A stretch of DNA of 64,000 nt from CAYSCW01 sp964429795 (GTDB taxonomy: Bacteria > Acidobacteriota > Aminicenantia > Aminicenantales > Aminicenantaceae). The stretch is taken from positions 1 through 64,000 of the forward strand of contig CAYSCW010000007.1 in assembly GCA_964429795.1 (NCBI GenBank). The letters run 5' to 3'. A program made the translations under genes and the position numbers. The notes beneath the pieces are model-generated. The model made no database searches, was not told the origin of the DNA, and saw only the letters and a list, made by a program, of their open reading frames with translations. Numbering within the stretch: the stretch's first letter is position 1; each line of letters begins with the position of its first letter. Of this stretch, positions 8,903 to 17,659 are shown piece after piece.

Positions 8903-11900
8903 GTGAGCGAGATAAAAAAATCCAGGAAAGAAAGACCCGAGAATAATAATGACTTGCCCAAAGCAGTAAAGATCGCAGGAATCTTTATTGTCTGTTTTAT
9001 GATAGGAATGAGTCTTTTGTCAGGGCAGAGTGAGGAGTCTTACGATTGGGAAAACCCAGAGATTGTGGGACGGAACAAGGAACTTCCCCACGCTACTCTT
9101 ATGGTTTATCCTGATCGGGAAAGCGCTTTAAAAGGTGAGTTCTCCACATCGCCTTTCTTTGTATCCTTGAATGGACTCTGGAAATTCCATTGGGTGAGAA
9201 AACCTGCTGAGAGGCCTGAAGACTTTCACCGGACTGACTTTGATGACAGCTCCTGGGATGATATCACCGTGCCTTCCAACTGGCAGCTGCAGGGTTATGG
9301 CATCCCCATATACACAAATAGTGATTATCCTTTCGGAAAAGCTGATCCTCCCCACATTCCTCATGATAATAATCCTGTCGGGTCCTATCGACGCTGGTTT
9401 AGAGTCCCCGATTCCTGGCGCACACGCCAGGTGTTTCTTCACTTTAATGGAGTAGAGTCGGGCTTTTATGTCTGGGTCAACGGAAGGGAAGTTGGCTATA
9501 GTCAGGGAAGTCGCACTCCTGCTGAGTTCAACATTACTCCCTATCTAAAGGAGGATGAGAATTTACTCGCGGTTGAGGTCTACCGCTGGAGCGACGGCTC
9601 TTATCTGGAAGACCAGGACTTCTGGCGTCTGAGTGGAATCTTCAGGGATGTTTACCTTTTCTCCACCGGATCGCTTCATATCCGAGATTTTTGGGTAGCC
9701 ACGGATTTGGATGAAGCTTACCGGGATGGAAAGCTCAAGATCGAAGTGAGAATTGCAAATTACGGGACAGCCGCTTCTCTATTCACAGTGGAAGCCTTTC
9801 TTCTTGATTCTGAAGAAAATCCCATCCTCGAGCCGATTAAAGGGGAAGGCAAGGTTGAAGCAACGGGTGAGATCTCTCTTAATTTTGAGAAAACCGTAAT
9901 AAACCCAAAAAAATGGTCGGCAGAGAGTCCTCACCTTTATTCACTCTTGCTGAGCTTGGAGAACGAGGCTGGCGAGATCATTGAAATCATCCCTTGCAAG
10001 GTCGGTTTCAGGGAGATGGAAATCAAGGGGGGACAGCTTCTGCTTAATGGTGTTCCTATCCTGCTCAAAGGTGTAAACCGCCATGAACATGACCCAGACA
10101 CAGGCCACACTGTTTCCACAGAGTCGATGACCCTTGATATCAAGCTCATGAAACAGTTTAACATCAACGCAGTCCGGACCAGCCATTATCCCAACCATCC
10201 AAAATGGTTTGACCTCTGCGACAGGTATGGAATCTACCTTATAGATGAGGCAAACATCGAATCGCACGGTATGGGCTACAGGCCTGAAAGAACGCTGGCC
10301 AATAAACCGGAATGGAGAGAGGCCCACATGGACCGGACAATACGCATGGTCGAGCGGGATAAGAATCATCCCTCTGTCATCATCTGGTCCCTGGGCAATG
10401 AGGCAGGAGACGGCCCGAATTTCGAGGCCACCTCTTTCTGGATTCACCAGAGAGATCCCACACGGCCAGTTCATTACGAAAGAGCCGAGGAGCGCCCTCA
10501 TACCGATATCATATGTCCTATGTATCCTTATCCTGATCGTGTCTGGGAATATGCGCGAAGAGACCTCGATCGCCCTTTTATCATGTGCGAATATGCTCAC
10601 GCTATGGGAAACAGCGTGGGGGATCTCGCATCGTACTGGTATCTCATATACCGATACAAACATCTGCAAGGTGGTTTTATCTGGGATTGGGTCGATCAGG
10701 GTCTGAAGAAGAAGGTGCCGGGAAATGAGGAGGAATATTTTTGGGCTTATGGCGGAGATTTCGGGCCCCCGGGCACTCCAAGCGACGGCAATTTCTGTAT
10801 GAATGGATTGGTCGCTCCTGACAGAACCCCTCATCCCAGTCTTTATGAGGTGAAAAAAGTCTATCAATATATCCATGTCGAGCCGGTGGATCTAAATAAG
10901 GGTAAAGTCAGGATTTTCAACAGATACGATTTTTCAGATTTAGGCGACCTTGAAGGAACATGGGCTCTCAAGGAGAATGATCAGGTTCTGGGAAAGGGGC
11001 ATCTTCCTGCCTTGAATATCGCTGCCGGAGAGAGCAAAGAAGTTTTGATTCCGTTCTCAAAACCTCCTCTCAGGCCGGGAAGAGAGTATTGGCTGGAGAT
11101 AAGCTTTCGATTGGCAAAGCCCGCGGCCTGGGCAGATAAGGGACACGAAGTTGCCTGGGAGCAGTTTCAGATGCCATGGAATACGTCTGCAGGGCCGGAA
11201 TTGTCTTTCTCATCGCTGCCTGAGCTGGAGTGTATTGAAGAGGAGGACATTCTGCTCTTTTCAGGGAAAGATTTTAAGCTTGTTTTCTCCAAGAAAGAGG
11301 CAACCATCACTTCTTTCGAGTATAAAGGATTCGAGCTCGTAGAGAGAGGCCCTTTTCCCCAATTTTGGCGAGCTCCCATAGACAATGACGTCGGAAACGG
11401 AATGTCCCAACGCTGTGCAGTCTGGCGCTATGCCGGACGCGACAGGACGATCGAAGATGTTGTGGTCAAGCGTCTCTCACCCCAGGCAGTGCAAATCACG
11501 GTGCGAAGTGCAGTTGCTGCCAATGACTCACCCCATAGAACAGCTATGACGGTTTTTGGCAATGGAGAGATTGTGATCGATGTCAGCTTCAAGCCCATTG
11601 GGAATCTTCCTGAACTCCCTAGATTCGGGATGGAGATGAGCTTGCCTTCCGGGTTGGAGAACATCAGGTGGTACGGGCGTGGTCCTCATGAAACATACTG
11701 GGACCGCAAGAGTGGGGCCAGAATCGGCCTTTACAGTGGATCGGTGGATGAACAGTTTGTGGATTATTCCCGGCCTCAGGAGAATGGAAACAAGACAGAT
11801 ACCCGCTGGGTCTCCCTGACCAACCAGGAAGGAGTAGGCCTCTTGGCCATGGGTATGCCCCTTTTGAGCGTGAGTGCCCATCACTACACGATTTTAGATA

Positions 11901-12145
11901 TGGAGAAAGCAAAGCATAAGTTTGAGATGACCCGAAAGAAGTTCCTCACCCTTCACCTTGACTTCAGGCAGACAGGCGTGGGTGGAGACAATAGTTGGGG
12001 AGCACGGCCTCATGAGTGGTGCACTTTGTGGCCAAAGCCCTACTTTTATTCCTTCCGGCTTCGGCCTATTGAGCTGGAGAAGGATGACCCTATGGATATT
12101 TATAGCCAAAACATATCCCTTTGTGGAAGTACCGGAAAGGAATGA
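8903..12145 (+). CDS. Glycoside hydrolase family 2 beta-galactosidase (LacZ-like), exported
   Basis: Large GH2 enzyme (1080 residues) with the five-domain LacZ layout: sugar-binding jelly roll (residues about 80-260), immunoglobulin-like domains, TIM barrel (about 370-670) and a C-terminal Bgal small-chain domain (about 800-1060). The acid/base is Glu500 in WSLGNEAGDG and the nucleophile is Glu563 in FIMCEYAHAMGNS. Unlike E. coli LacZ it carries an N-terminal hydrophobic segment (about residues 24-42) that should export or anchor it. Translation starts at GTG with GGAGG upstream. It lies between the kinase (61 bp gap) and namZ (18 bp gap). Natural substrates could be galactosides or other beta-glycans. 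Confidence 0.92.
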   Translation: MSEIKKSRKERPENNNDLPKAVKIAGIFIVCFMIGMSLLSGQSEESYDWENPEIVGRNKELPHATLMVYPDRESALKGEFSTSPFFVSLNGLWKFHWVRKPAERPEDFHRTDFDDSSWDDITVPSNWQLQGYGIPIYTNSDYPFGKADPPHIPHDNNPVGSYRRWFRVPDSWRTRQVFLHFNGVESGFYVWVNGREVGYSQGSRTPAEFNITPYLKEDENLLAVEVYRWSDGSYLEDQDFWRLSGIFRDVYLFSTGSLHIRDFWVATDLDEAYRDGKLKIEVRIANYGTAASLFTVEAFLLDSEENPILEPIKGEGKVEATGEISLNFEKTVINPKKWSAESPHLYSLLLSLENEAGEIIEIIPCKVGFREMEIKGGQLLLNGVPILLKGVNRHEHDPDTGHTVSTESMTLDIKLMKQFNINAVRTSHYPNHPKWFDLCDRYGIYLIDEANIESHGMGYRPERTLANKPEWREAHMDRTIRMVERDKNHPSVIIWSLGNEAGDGPNFEATSFWIHQRDPTRPVHYERAEERPHTDIICPMYPYPDRVWEYARRDLDRPFIMCEYAHAMGNSVGDLASYWYLIYRYKHLQGGFIWDWVDQGLKKKVPGNEEEYFWAYGGDFGPPGTPSDGNFCMNGLVAPDRTPHPSLYEVKKVYQYIHVEPVDLNKGKVRIFNRYDFSDLGDLEGTWALKENDQVLGKGHLPALNIAAGESKEVLIPFSKPPLRPGREYWLEISFRLAKPAAWADKGHEVAWEQFQMPWNTSAGPELSFSSLPELECIEEEDILLFSGKDFKLVFSKKEATITSFEYKGFELVERGPFPQFWRAPIDNDVGNGMSQRCAVWRYAGRDRTIEDVVVKRLSPQAVQITVRSAVAANDSPHRTAMTVFGNGEIVIDVSFKPIGNLPELPRFGMEMSLPSGLENIRWYGRGPHETYWDRKSGARIGLYSGSVDEQFVDYSRPQENGNKTDTRWVSLTNQEGVGLLAMGMPLLSVSAHHYTILDMEKAKHKFEMTRKKFLTLHLDFRQTGVGGDNSWGARPHEWCTLWPKPYFYSFRLRPIELEKDDPMDIYSQNISLCGSTGKE

Positions 12146-12163
12146 TTAAATGAGGAGATAGCC

Positions 12164-13489
12164 ATGAGAAACTTTAAGCAGGGAATAATCGCCATTTGTT
12201 TATTAATAATCCTGGTCGCTGTCCCGGCCTGCGAGAGAGGAACAGAGGAGGCCATTTCTCCGAAGCCATCCAGAGTAAAGCTGGGAGTCGAGGTTTTTCT
12301 GGAGAAACATCTGGATCTGGTGGAGGGGAAAAAAGTGGGACTGGTGACAAATCCCAGCGGAGTCGATAGTTTTTTACGCAGCACCATAGACCTTTTTTAT
12401 GAAAATAAAGGAATAAATCTGGCCGCATTGTACGGATCTGAGCATGGTGTGAGAGGCAACGCCCAGGCCGGAGAGTATGTGCCTTTCTACAGAGATGAGA
12501 AATACGATATTCCGGTCTTCAGCCTTTACGGGCAGTCGGAGAAGCCTTTTTCCGGAATGCTCAAAAACATCGATGACTACATGCGCACCTTTGATACTCA
12601 AGAGGAGGGAAAAATTCCTGAAGCCGGGATGATCGGGAGCCTGGATGTGATGGTCTTTGACATCCAGGATGTGGGAACAAGAATTTACACCTACATTGCC
12701 ACCATGGCCTATTGCATGGAAGCTTGTGCAGAAAACAATATTGATTTTATCGTCTTGGACAGGCCTAATCCCATAAACGGTGAAGATATGGAGGGGCCGC
12801 TGCTGGAATATCCCGAGTACAGTTCGTTCGTAGGCCTTTATCCCATCCCAGTAAGACACGGGATGACGGTGGGGGAGCTGGCCCAGCTTTTCAACGATCG
12901 ATTCCTGAAGAAGAAAGTCAACCTGACAATTATTCCTGTGGAAGAGTGGGAGAGGAAGATGTGGTATGATGAAACGAATCTTCCCTGGATCATTCCTTCC
13001 CCCAATATGCCTACACTGGATACAGCCACTGTTTATCCCGGCCAGGTCTTTTTGGAAGGGACCAATATATCTGAAGGAAGGGGAACCACAAAACCCTTTG
13101 AATTGTTCGGAGCGCCTTGGATCGATGGCCATGAGCTGGCCAGAAGGCTCAACGCCCTTCTGCTTTCAGGAGTCACCTTCAGGGAAACATGGTTTACACC
13201 CACTTTTTCCAAGTATGAAGGAGAATTGTGCGGAGGAACCCAGATCCATATCTTGGATAGGGGAAAATACAGGCCTTTTGAGACTGCTCTCCATATCATG
13301 AAAACAGTCAAGGATCTCTACCCTGATAAATTTCGATTTCACCAGGAGTATTTCGATAAAGTCATGGGCACCTCAAAGATTAGGGAGGTCCTCGAAAAAG
13401 GTGAAGAGATTAGAAATATTGTGCAAAGCTATACGAATGAATTGAGAGATTTCTCCGAGATGAGGAAATCCTATTTGATCTACGACTAG
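12164..13489 (+). CDS. namZ: DUF1343 / NamZ-type exo-beta-N-acetylmuramidase, lipoprotein
   Basis: Matches the DUF1343 family, whose Bacillus subtilis member NamZ (GH171) removes N-acetylmuramic acid from the non-reducing end of peptidoglycan fragments. Family landmarks are GLVTNPSGVD, YGSEHGVRGNAQAGE, VMVFDIQDVGTRIYTY, LDRPNPINGEDMEGPLL, PIPVRHGMTVGELAQLFN and PSPNMPTLDTATVYPGQVFLEGTNISEGRGT. The N-terminus is a lipoprotein signal with lipobox VPAC (Cys23), followed by Glu-Arg, which would permit outer-membrane sorting. GAGGAG precedes the ATG. As third gene of the kinase-GH2 operon it may supply a free amino sugar. The stop codon abuts the convergent hydrolase gene with no spacer. Confidence 0.88.
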   Translation: MRNFKQGIIAICLLIILVAVPACERGTEEAISPKPSRVKLGVEVFLEKHLDLVEGKKVGLVTNPSGVDSFLRSTIDLFYENKGINLAALYGSEHGVRGNAQAGEYVPFYRDEKYDIPVFSLYGQSEKPFSGMLKNIDDYMRTFDTQEEGKIPEAGMIGSLDVMVFDIQDVGTRIYTYIATMAYCMEACAENNIDFIVLDRPNPINGEDMEGPLLEYPEYSSFVGLYPIPVRHGMTVGELAQLFNDRFLKKKVNLTIIPVEEWERKMWYDETNLPWIIPSPNMPTLDTATVYPGQVFLEGTNISEGRGTTKPFELFGAPWIDGHELARRLNALLLSGVTFRETWFTPTFSKYEGELCGGTQIHILDRGKYRPFETALHIMKTVKDLYPDKFRFHQEYFDKVMGTSKIREVLEKGEEIRNIVQSYTNELRDFSEMRKSYLIYD

Positions 13490-14227
13490 TTATTTCATAT
13501 CCCTGATACGCACTTCGATATCTTTCTCATCCTTGAGCAATTCCACAAGCTCTGAGGTGTCTGTGTTTCCGTAGTGATAGGGGTAAAGGATGTTGGGCCT
13601 GAAAGCTCTGGCCGCGTCTGCCACCATCTCAGGAGTCATGGTGTAGGGAAGATTCATGGGTAGAAAAGCAATGTCGATCTCTTCCAGCTCCTTCATCTCT
13701 GGCGTATTCTCCGTATCCCCGGCGACATAGACTCTCTTGTCGCCAAAGGTTATTATGTAGCCGTTTCCCTCTCCTTTGGGATGGAAAGGCACCCCGCTTT
13801 GACGCATGTGGACAATGTTGTAGGCAGGAACAGCTTCGATCTTCAGCCCCTGGACTGTTTTGGTCTCCCCGTTGGTCATGATGATGCCGCCTTCTACCTT
13901 CTCGGTACATTTTTCGGTAAGAATAATATCGGTGTTATCAGTACGAAGTGTAGCGATGGCTTGTGGATCCAGATGATCGCCGTGCTCGTGGGTGATGAGG
14001 ATCATATCTGCCTTGGGAAGCTGGCTGTAATCAGCATACCGACCTACTGGGTCGACATGGATAATTTTTTCTCCGAATGTAAACATCAGGGTTCCATGGC
14101 CGATGAATGTGATTTTTAGCTGGTCCTGGGAGGTATCGAAGATATCCTCTTCAAAGTCCTGTGAAGCCAGTGTCATGAGAAAGCTTCCTGAAATAAATAG
14201 GATGAAAAATAAAAATAACTTTTTCAT
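13490..14227 (-). CDS. Exported metallo-beta-lactamase-fold hydrolase (UlaG/YcfV-like)
   Basis: Metal-dependent hydrolase of 245 residues. The zinc motif THEHGDHLD, the first-strand IGHGTLMFTF and later YVAGDTENTPE and YPYHYGNT fit the UlaG-like MBL group (Lactamase_B_2), often labelled MBL fold metal-dependent hydrolase with unknown substrate. A signal peptide occupies about residues 1-22. I place the start at MKKLF (14227) because AAAGGAG lies about 8 bases upstream; a longer frame from 14248 has no ribosome site. It is last of a three-gene minus-strand cluster and ends flush against namZ. Confidence 0.82.
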   Translation of the reverse strand: MKKLFLFFILFISGSFLMTLASQDFEEDIFDTSQDQLKITFIGHGTLMFTFGEKIIHVDPVGRYADYSQLPKADMILITHEHGDHLDPQAIATLRTDNTDIILTEKCTEKVEGGIIMTNGETKTVQGLKIEAVPAYNIVHMRQSGVPFHPKGEGNGYIITFGDKRVYVAGDTENTPEMKELEEIDIAFLPMNLPYTMTPEMVADAARAFRPNILYPYHYGNTDTSELVELLKDEKDIEVRIRDMK

Positions 14228-14284
14228 ATCGCTATCTCCTTTACTCAATCGCTTTTTCAGAAATATTAAGCTTGCTTATCCATG

Positions 14285-15466
14285 TTACACGGATAGTATC
14301 TCGTGGGCATGGATAAGCTTCTCCTTGACCTGGAGGCCGTAAGGACAGGCTGAACCACAGGGCCCTGAACAGCTAGTACAGACAAGGGGCTTTTTATTCT
14401 CTTCGATGGCCCCATAATAGCGCATGGCCTCCTTTTCCATCCTGTAATCCTCAAAATACATCTTGTAACGAAGCACATCATTGATGGCCACGTGATGGGG
14501 GCAGGCTTCAAGGCACTCCTGGCAGCTCACCCGGCAGTATTGATTGTCCATCTGGTGCTGATATTCTGCAAGTAGCTCAAGATCAGCTCTGTTGAGAGGT
14601 TTTTCAGATGCGGCAACATACTCTTCTACATGGGAATAACTGCTCATGGTCGCTATCAAACAATCGATGTTGGGATTGCTCAGAACCCAGCGGATCGCGG
14701 CCTGAGGATAGCTCGTTTCTTTGCTGATCAGAGATTTTAAATTTCCATGCTTTCCGCCGGCAAAGACCTTCATGGCAACTAGCCCGATACCTTTCTGTCG
14801 GGCTTTTTCTATCTGAGGTTCAATCTCTTTTCCCTCCATATGGTTGTAGATGAGGAGGATGACTTGGCCAAAATCGCTCTCTAAAGCCTGCTCGAGTGTG
14901 AGCTTGGGATTATGAGTGGAAAAGCCTGTGAAACGGACCTTGCCGTCCTTCTTGAGTTGAAAATAGGCAGCCTGGAGTTCCTCGTTTTCCAGGGAAGAAA
15001 GATCGCTGACTCCATGAATCATGGCCACATCCACATAGTCTGTTTGCATCCGTTTCAGACTGGCCTCAACACGAGTGATGATGTTCTCCCTGGTGGTTTT
15101 TTCGCGGGGGGAATAGCCATGCTTGGTGGTGATGATGACTTTATCCCGAACGTCTTTCAGTGCCTGACCGATGTAAGTCTCGCTCTTTGTCCTCAGGTAG
15201 CCTTCTGCTGTGTCGAAATAATTGACTCCGCACTCATATGCGTAGCGCAACACATTGGGTTCAAAAAGAGAAATAGCTCCAAAGCTGACATCAGAAACTT
15301 TGAGTCCGGTTTTTCCCAGGGGATTGTATTTTTGGATCTTAGGTCCAGAAGATTCGCCCTGCGCGTCTTCTCCTGGAGAAAAACCTTTGGCTTTCTTGGA
15401 TAATCCCAGGCTCAAGAGTCCTGAGCTGAAAGCTGTTAAGAAATTTCGACGGCTGAGATTTGCCAT
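14285..15466 (-). CDS. Tat-exported aldo/keto reductase with C-terminal 4Fe-4S domain
   Basis: 393 residues. The N-terminus has a twin-arginine signal (SRRNFLTAF then a hydrophobic stretch), so the folded cofactor-loaded enzyme is probably exported. The aldo/keto reductase barrel follows, with catalytic Asp/Tyr in YFDTAEGYL, Lys in TTKHG and His in MIHGV. The C-terminal part has two ferredoxin-like cysteine clusters, CRVSCQECLEAC and CTSCSGPCGSAC, followed by Pro. This AKR-plus-ferredoxin architecture is common in anaerobes. The electron donor and the substrate are unknown. It sits 14 bp after the upstream LolA-like gene. Confidence 0.88.
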   Translation of the reverse strand: MANLSRRNFLTAFSSGLLSLGLSKKAKGFSPGEDAQGESSGPKIQKYNPLGKTGLKVSDVSFGAISLFEPNVLRYAYECGVNYFDTAEGYLRTKSETYIGQALKDVRDKVIITTKHGYSPREKTTRENIITRVEASLKRMQTDYVDVAMIHGVSDLSSLENEELQAAYFQLKKDGKVRFTGFSTHNPKLTLEQALESDFGQVILLIYNHMEGKEIEPQIEKARQKGIGLVAMKVFAGGKHGNLKSLISKETSYPQAAIRWVLSNPNIDCLIATMSSYSHVEEYVAASEKPLNRADLELLAEYQHQMDNQYCRVSCQECLEACPHHVAINDVLRYKMYFEDYRMEKEAMRYYGAIEENKKPLVCTSCSGPCGSACPYGLQVKEKLIHAHEILSV

Positions 15467-15480
15467 TGTTGTCCTCCTTT

Positions 15481-16533
15481 TTATTTTCTCTTGAGTCGGA
15501 TGGGCAAAAGTGGTTCTAATTCTTCTGCCAGTTCCTGATATTCCTGAGACCAGAGGTAAATCAGGTAATTTTCGCTTTGACGATTGGGAAAGATGAATTT
15601 TGCTCCTGGGCCGATCTCGCCCCTGGAAGGGGATGACTCGTAGAAGTCGATCTCGATCTCTTTGTCACCAATCTGAAGAATGAGTTTGTTTTTTGTCTTA
15701 AATCCCGCATTCTGCATGCATTTTTCCGTCCAGTTGGTGCCGATCATGAGCATCCCACGTTGAAAAGTAAATTCAACGACGTTTCCGTTCAGTGCTCCTT
15801 CCGCTATGCCGACTTCACCTACATTCACCGCTAATGTCGAGAAGAAATCTTTATCTAAAGCAGGATTTATCTTCACTTCAGTTATTTCATGGAGTTGCCC
15901 CCTTGTGCCTACTTGAGATCGGAACCAGGAAGAGGGAATTTTTATGCCGGCTGTTTCTAGGTAAGGACCGAAGTCGTGGTTTACTTCAAATTTGTTGTTT
16001 TCCGCATCATAACCTTTCATCACCACTCTTTTGAGCGTGTAGTCATCTGTATCTAGGTAAAACTCCACCTCCAAATCATTGACCTTGGATGTGATCATGT
16101 AGTGTTTTTGGGAACCAAAAGTTGTTAAGCCTTGTAACTTAAGTTGATCCTCAAAATGGGCAAGTGTGAACAGGCCGCTGTGCAGCCTCGCCATTGTCTG
16201 GTAAGCGGCTTTCTCTATGCCTTCGAATTCGCTGAGGTTATTAAAACAGTTTCTCCTGACTTTTTCCTTATCCACGAGGATCACTTCCGTGGTCACAGGG
16301 TTTTTTCCCTCTGTGATTTTCATCTCTCCAGAAGAAGAGAGATAGTATGTTTTTGAGCCTGCTTGAAAAGAGAAATTTTTAACCTGAGCCAGAGTTTCTT
16401 TTCCTCCTGCCGCTTGAATGTTTTTTTCCACAATCTCTTTCACTGAGAGCTCAGGGAGGGAGGCGGAGTTGAGATAAGATAATAAAAAAAAGGACAAAGC
16501 CATCCAATACATTGCTGAGCGGATCGTCTTCAT
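15481..16533 (-). CDS. Exported LolA/outer-membrane-lipoprotein-sorting-like protein
   Basis: 350-residue secreted protein (signal peptide about residues 1-22). The opening ELSVKEIVEKNIQAAGGKETLAQVKNF is typical of exported proteins of the LolA/LppX-like fold, where a helix precedes repeated beta strands. The stretch VEFYLDTDDYTLKRVVMKGYDAEN also suits that fold, often given as outer membrane lipoprotein-sorting protein. The C-terminal third may be an aspartic-protease-like or substrate-specific domain that I cannot name. Start at 16533 is chosen over 16599 because GAGGAGG lies 5 bases upstream. A candidate operator overlaps the region just upstream. Confidence 0.65.
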   Translation of the reverse strand: MKTIRSAMYWMALSFFLLSYLNSASLPELSVKEIVEKNIQAAGGKETLAQVKNFSFQAGSKTYYLSSSGEMKITEGKNPVTTEVILVDKEKVRRNCFNNLSEFEGIEKAAYQTMARLHSGLFTLAHFEDQLKLQGLTTFGSQKHYMITSKVNDLEVEFYLDTDDYTLKRVVMKGYDAENNKFEVNHDFGPYLETAGIKIPSSWFRSQVGTRGQLHEITEVKINPALDKDFFSTLAVNVGEVGIAEGALNGNVVEFTFQRGMLMIGTNWTEKCMQNAGFKTKNKLILQIGDKEIEIDFYESSPSRGEIGPGAKFIFPNRQSENYLIYLWSQEYQELAEELEPLLPIRLKRK

Positions 16534-16549
16534 TGCTGCCTCCTCAAAT

Positions 16550-16567
16550 TTTTGAACATATTCTAAA
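16550..16567. promoter_or_regulatory. Candidate operator, second copy of TTTTGAANATATTCNAAA
   Basis: TTTTGAACATATTCTAAA differs at two positions from the perfect palindrome at 7379-7398. It occupies the same place, directly upstream of a GAGG-type ribosome site of a minus-strand gene for an exported protein. The shared site suggests a common regulator. Confidence 0.45.
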
Positions 16568-16610
16568 TGAAGCAGGTTGGTTGTGCAAGCGAGCAGCATG
16601 CTGAGAAAGC

Positions 16611-16868
16611 ATTTTCATTTCTGTGATAGCTAATCACAGCGGCGGAACCGCCGCCTCACTACCTAACTGGATGAAATATACTCGCTCATCATGGAAATTG
16701 AAGTGTCAAAATAAATATCTACAAATTCTCAACAGTCAGGTAAGCTGAGTTGGAAGCCATCCGGAGGCGAGCGGGCATGGTTCCTCTCCATCCTCGCTGG
16801 GGAAAATTCGCGGGCTGACGAATTAGCTTACCTGACTGTCATCAAAGCCATCACGGTGATGGAGATGA
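16611..16868 (+). repeat. Nested palindromic repeat, copy 1
   Basis: Outer arms TTTCTGTGATAG and ATCACGGTGATGGAGATG enclose a short hairpin (GGCGGAACCGCC, 16641-16652), the spacer ACAAATTCTCAA, and a 106-bp core (16733-16838). The core is bounded by inverted ends CAGTCAGGTAAGCT and AGCTTACCTGACTG. The core orientation (CCATCCGGAGGCGAGCGGG on plus) matches copy 4. It ends 21 bp before the phoB promoter. Confidence 0.85.
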
Positions 16869-16888
16869 TATCTGTTGAGAGAATCAAA

Positions 16889-16917
16889 TTGTATCTTCCA
16901 GGATGAAAATGTATAAT
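16889..16917 (+). promoter_or_regulatory. Sigma-70 promoter for phoB-phoR
   Basis: TTGTAT (16889-16894), 17-bp spacer, perfect TATAAT (16912-16917), about 50 bp before the phoB GTG. No Pho-box-like direct repeat is obvious around it, which suggests basal expression of the regulators. Confidence 0.65.
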
Positions 16918-16972
16918 GCAAATACCGGGTGTAAGATTCCAATTAATAACATAATCCGCAAACAAGAGGTAA

Positions 16973-17659
16973 GTGCGATTGAAACAATTGATCGCCGTTG
17001 TCGATGACGAGCCCGATATTGTCGAGCTCGTCTCCTTGCATCTCAAGAGAGCTGGGTTTGAAGTCAAGGGATACTTGGAGGCAGGATATTTTCTGAAATC
17101 CATCGCCTCAAAAAAGCCGGACCTCATCATCCTCGATTTGATGTTACCCGATGCAGATGGTTTGGATGTCTGCAAATATTTAAAAAAAGAGGATGAATAT
17201 TCCGCGATTCCCATCGTCATGCTGACTGCCAAGGGAACCGAAACAGATAAAATTTTAGGGCTGGAACTGGGGGCTGATGATTACGTGACCAAACCTTTCT
17301 CTCCCAACGAGTTGGTGGCCAGAGTTAAGGCTGTATTGAGAAGACCGAGCCAAGAAAGAGAGGACGAGAGAATAGAGATTGGAAATATTCTTGTCATCCA
17401 TCCATTAAAGCATGAGGTCTATGTGGGGGGAGAGAAGGTCAGCTTGACCCTGAGTGAGTTTAAGATATTGCATCTCTTGGCAACAAAAAAAGGATGGGTT
17501 TTCACCAGGAATCAGATTCTCGACTATCTCTGGGGAGAGGAAAAGGCTGTATTGGACAGGACAGTGGATGTCCATATCAACCATCTCAGAGAAAAGCTGG
17601 CAAAGGCAGCCCGCTTCATCAAAAACGTCAGGGGAGTGGGATACAAACTGGAAGAATGA
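16973..17659 (+). CDS. phoB: PhoB-type response regulator
   Basis: OmpR/PhoB-family transcription factor, 228 residues, the standard size. The receiver domain has the acidic pocket Asp11-Asp12, phosphoacceptor Asp55 in IILDLMLPDADG, the switch Thr in VMLTAKG and Lys in DDYVTKPFSPNELVARVKAVLRR. The winged-helix domain follows (about 130-228; LTLSEFKILHLL, then VDVHINHLREKL and VRGVGYKLEE). GTG start with AGAGGT upstream. It overlaps phoR by four bases (ATGA) and precedes a porin-pst-phoU cluster, so it is taken as the activator of phosphate starvation genes; the candidate Pho box at 19454 is its likely target. Confidence 0.95.
   Translation: MRLKQLIAVVDDEPDIVELVSLHLKRAGFEVKGYLEAGYFLKSIASKKPDLIILDLMLPDADGLDVCKYLKKEDEYSAIPIVMLTAKGTETDKILGLELGADDYVTKPFSPNELVARVKAVLRRPSQEREDERIEIGNILVIHPLKHEVYVGGEKVSLTLSEFKILHLLATKKGWVFTRNQILDYLWGEEKAVLDRTVDVHINHLREKLAKAARFIKNVRGVGYKLEE

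Noticed and set aside
9941..10876. 311-residue open frame on the minus strand
   Set aside because: It lies wholly inside the GH2 gene, has no ribosome site and no family features; the plus-strand frame carries clear catalytic motifs.
12374..13132. 252-residue minus-strand open frame
   Set aside because: Shadow of namZ; the opposite strand has all family blocks.
17494..17655. Longer N-terminus for PhoR
   Set aside because: It runs inside phoB in another frame. The ATG overlapping the phoB stop begins with the expected membrane helix.
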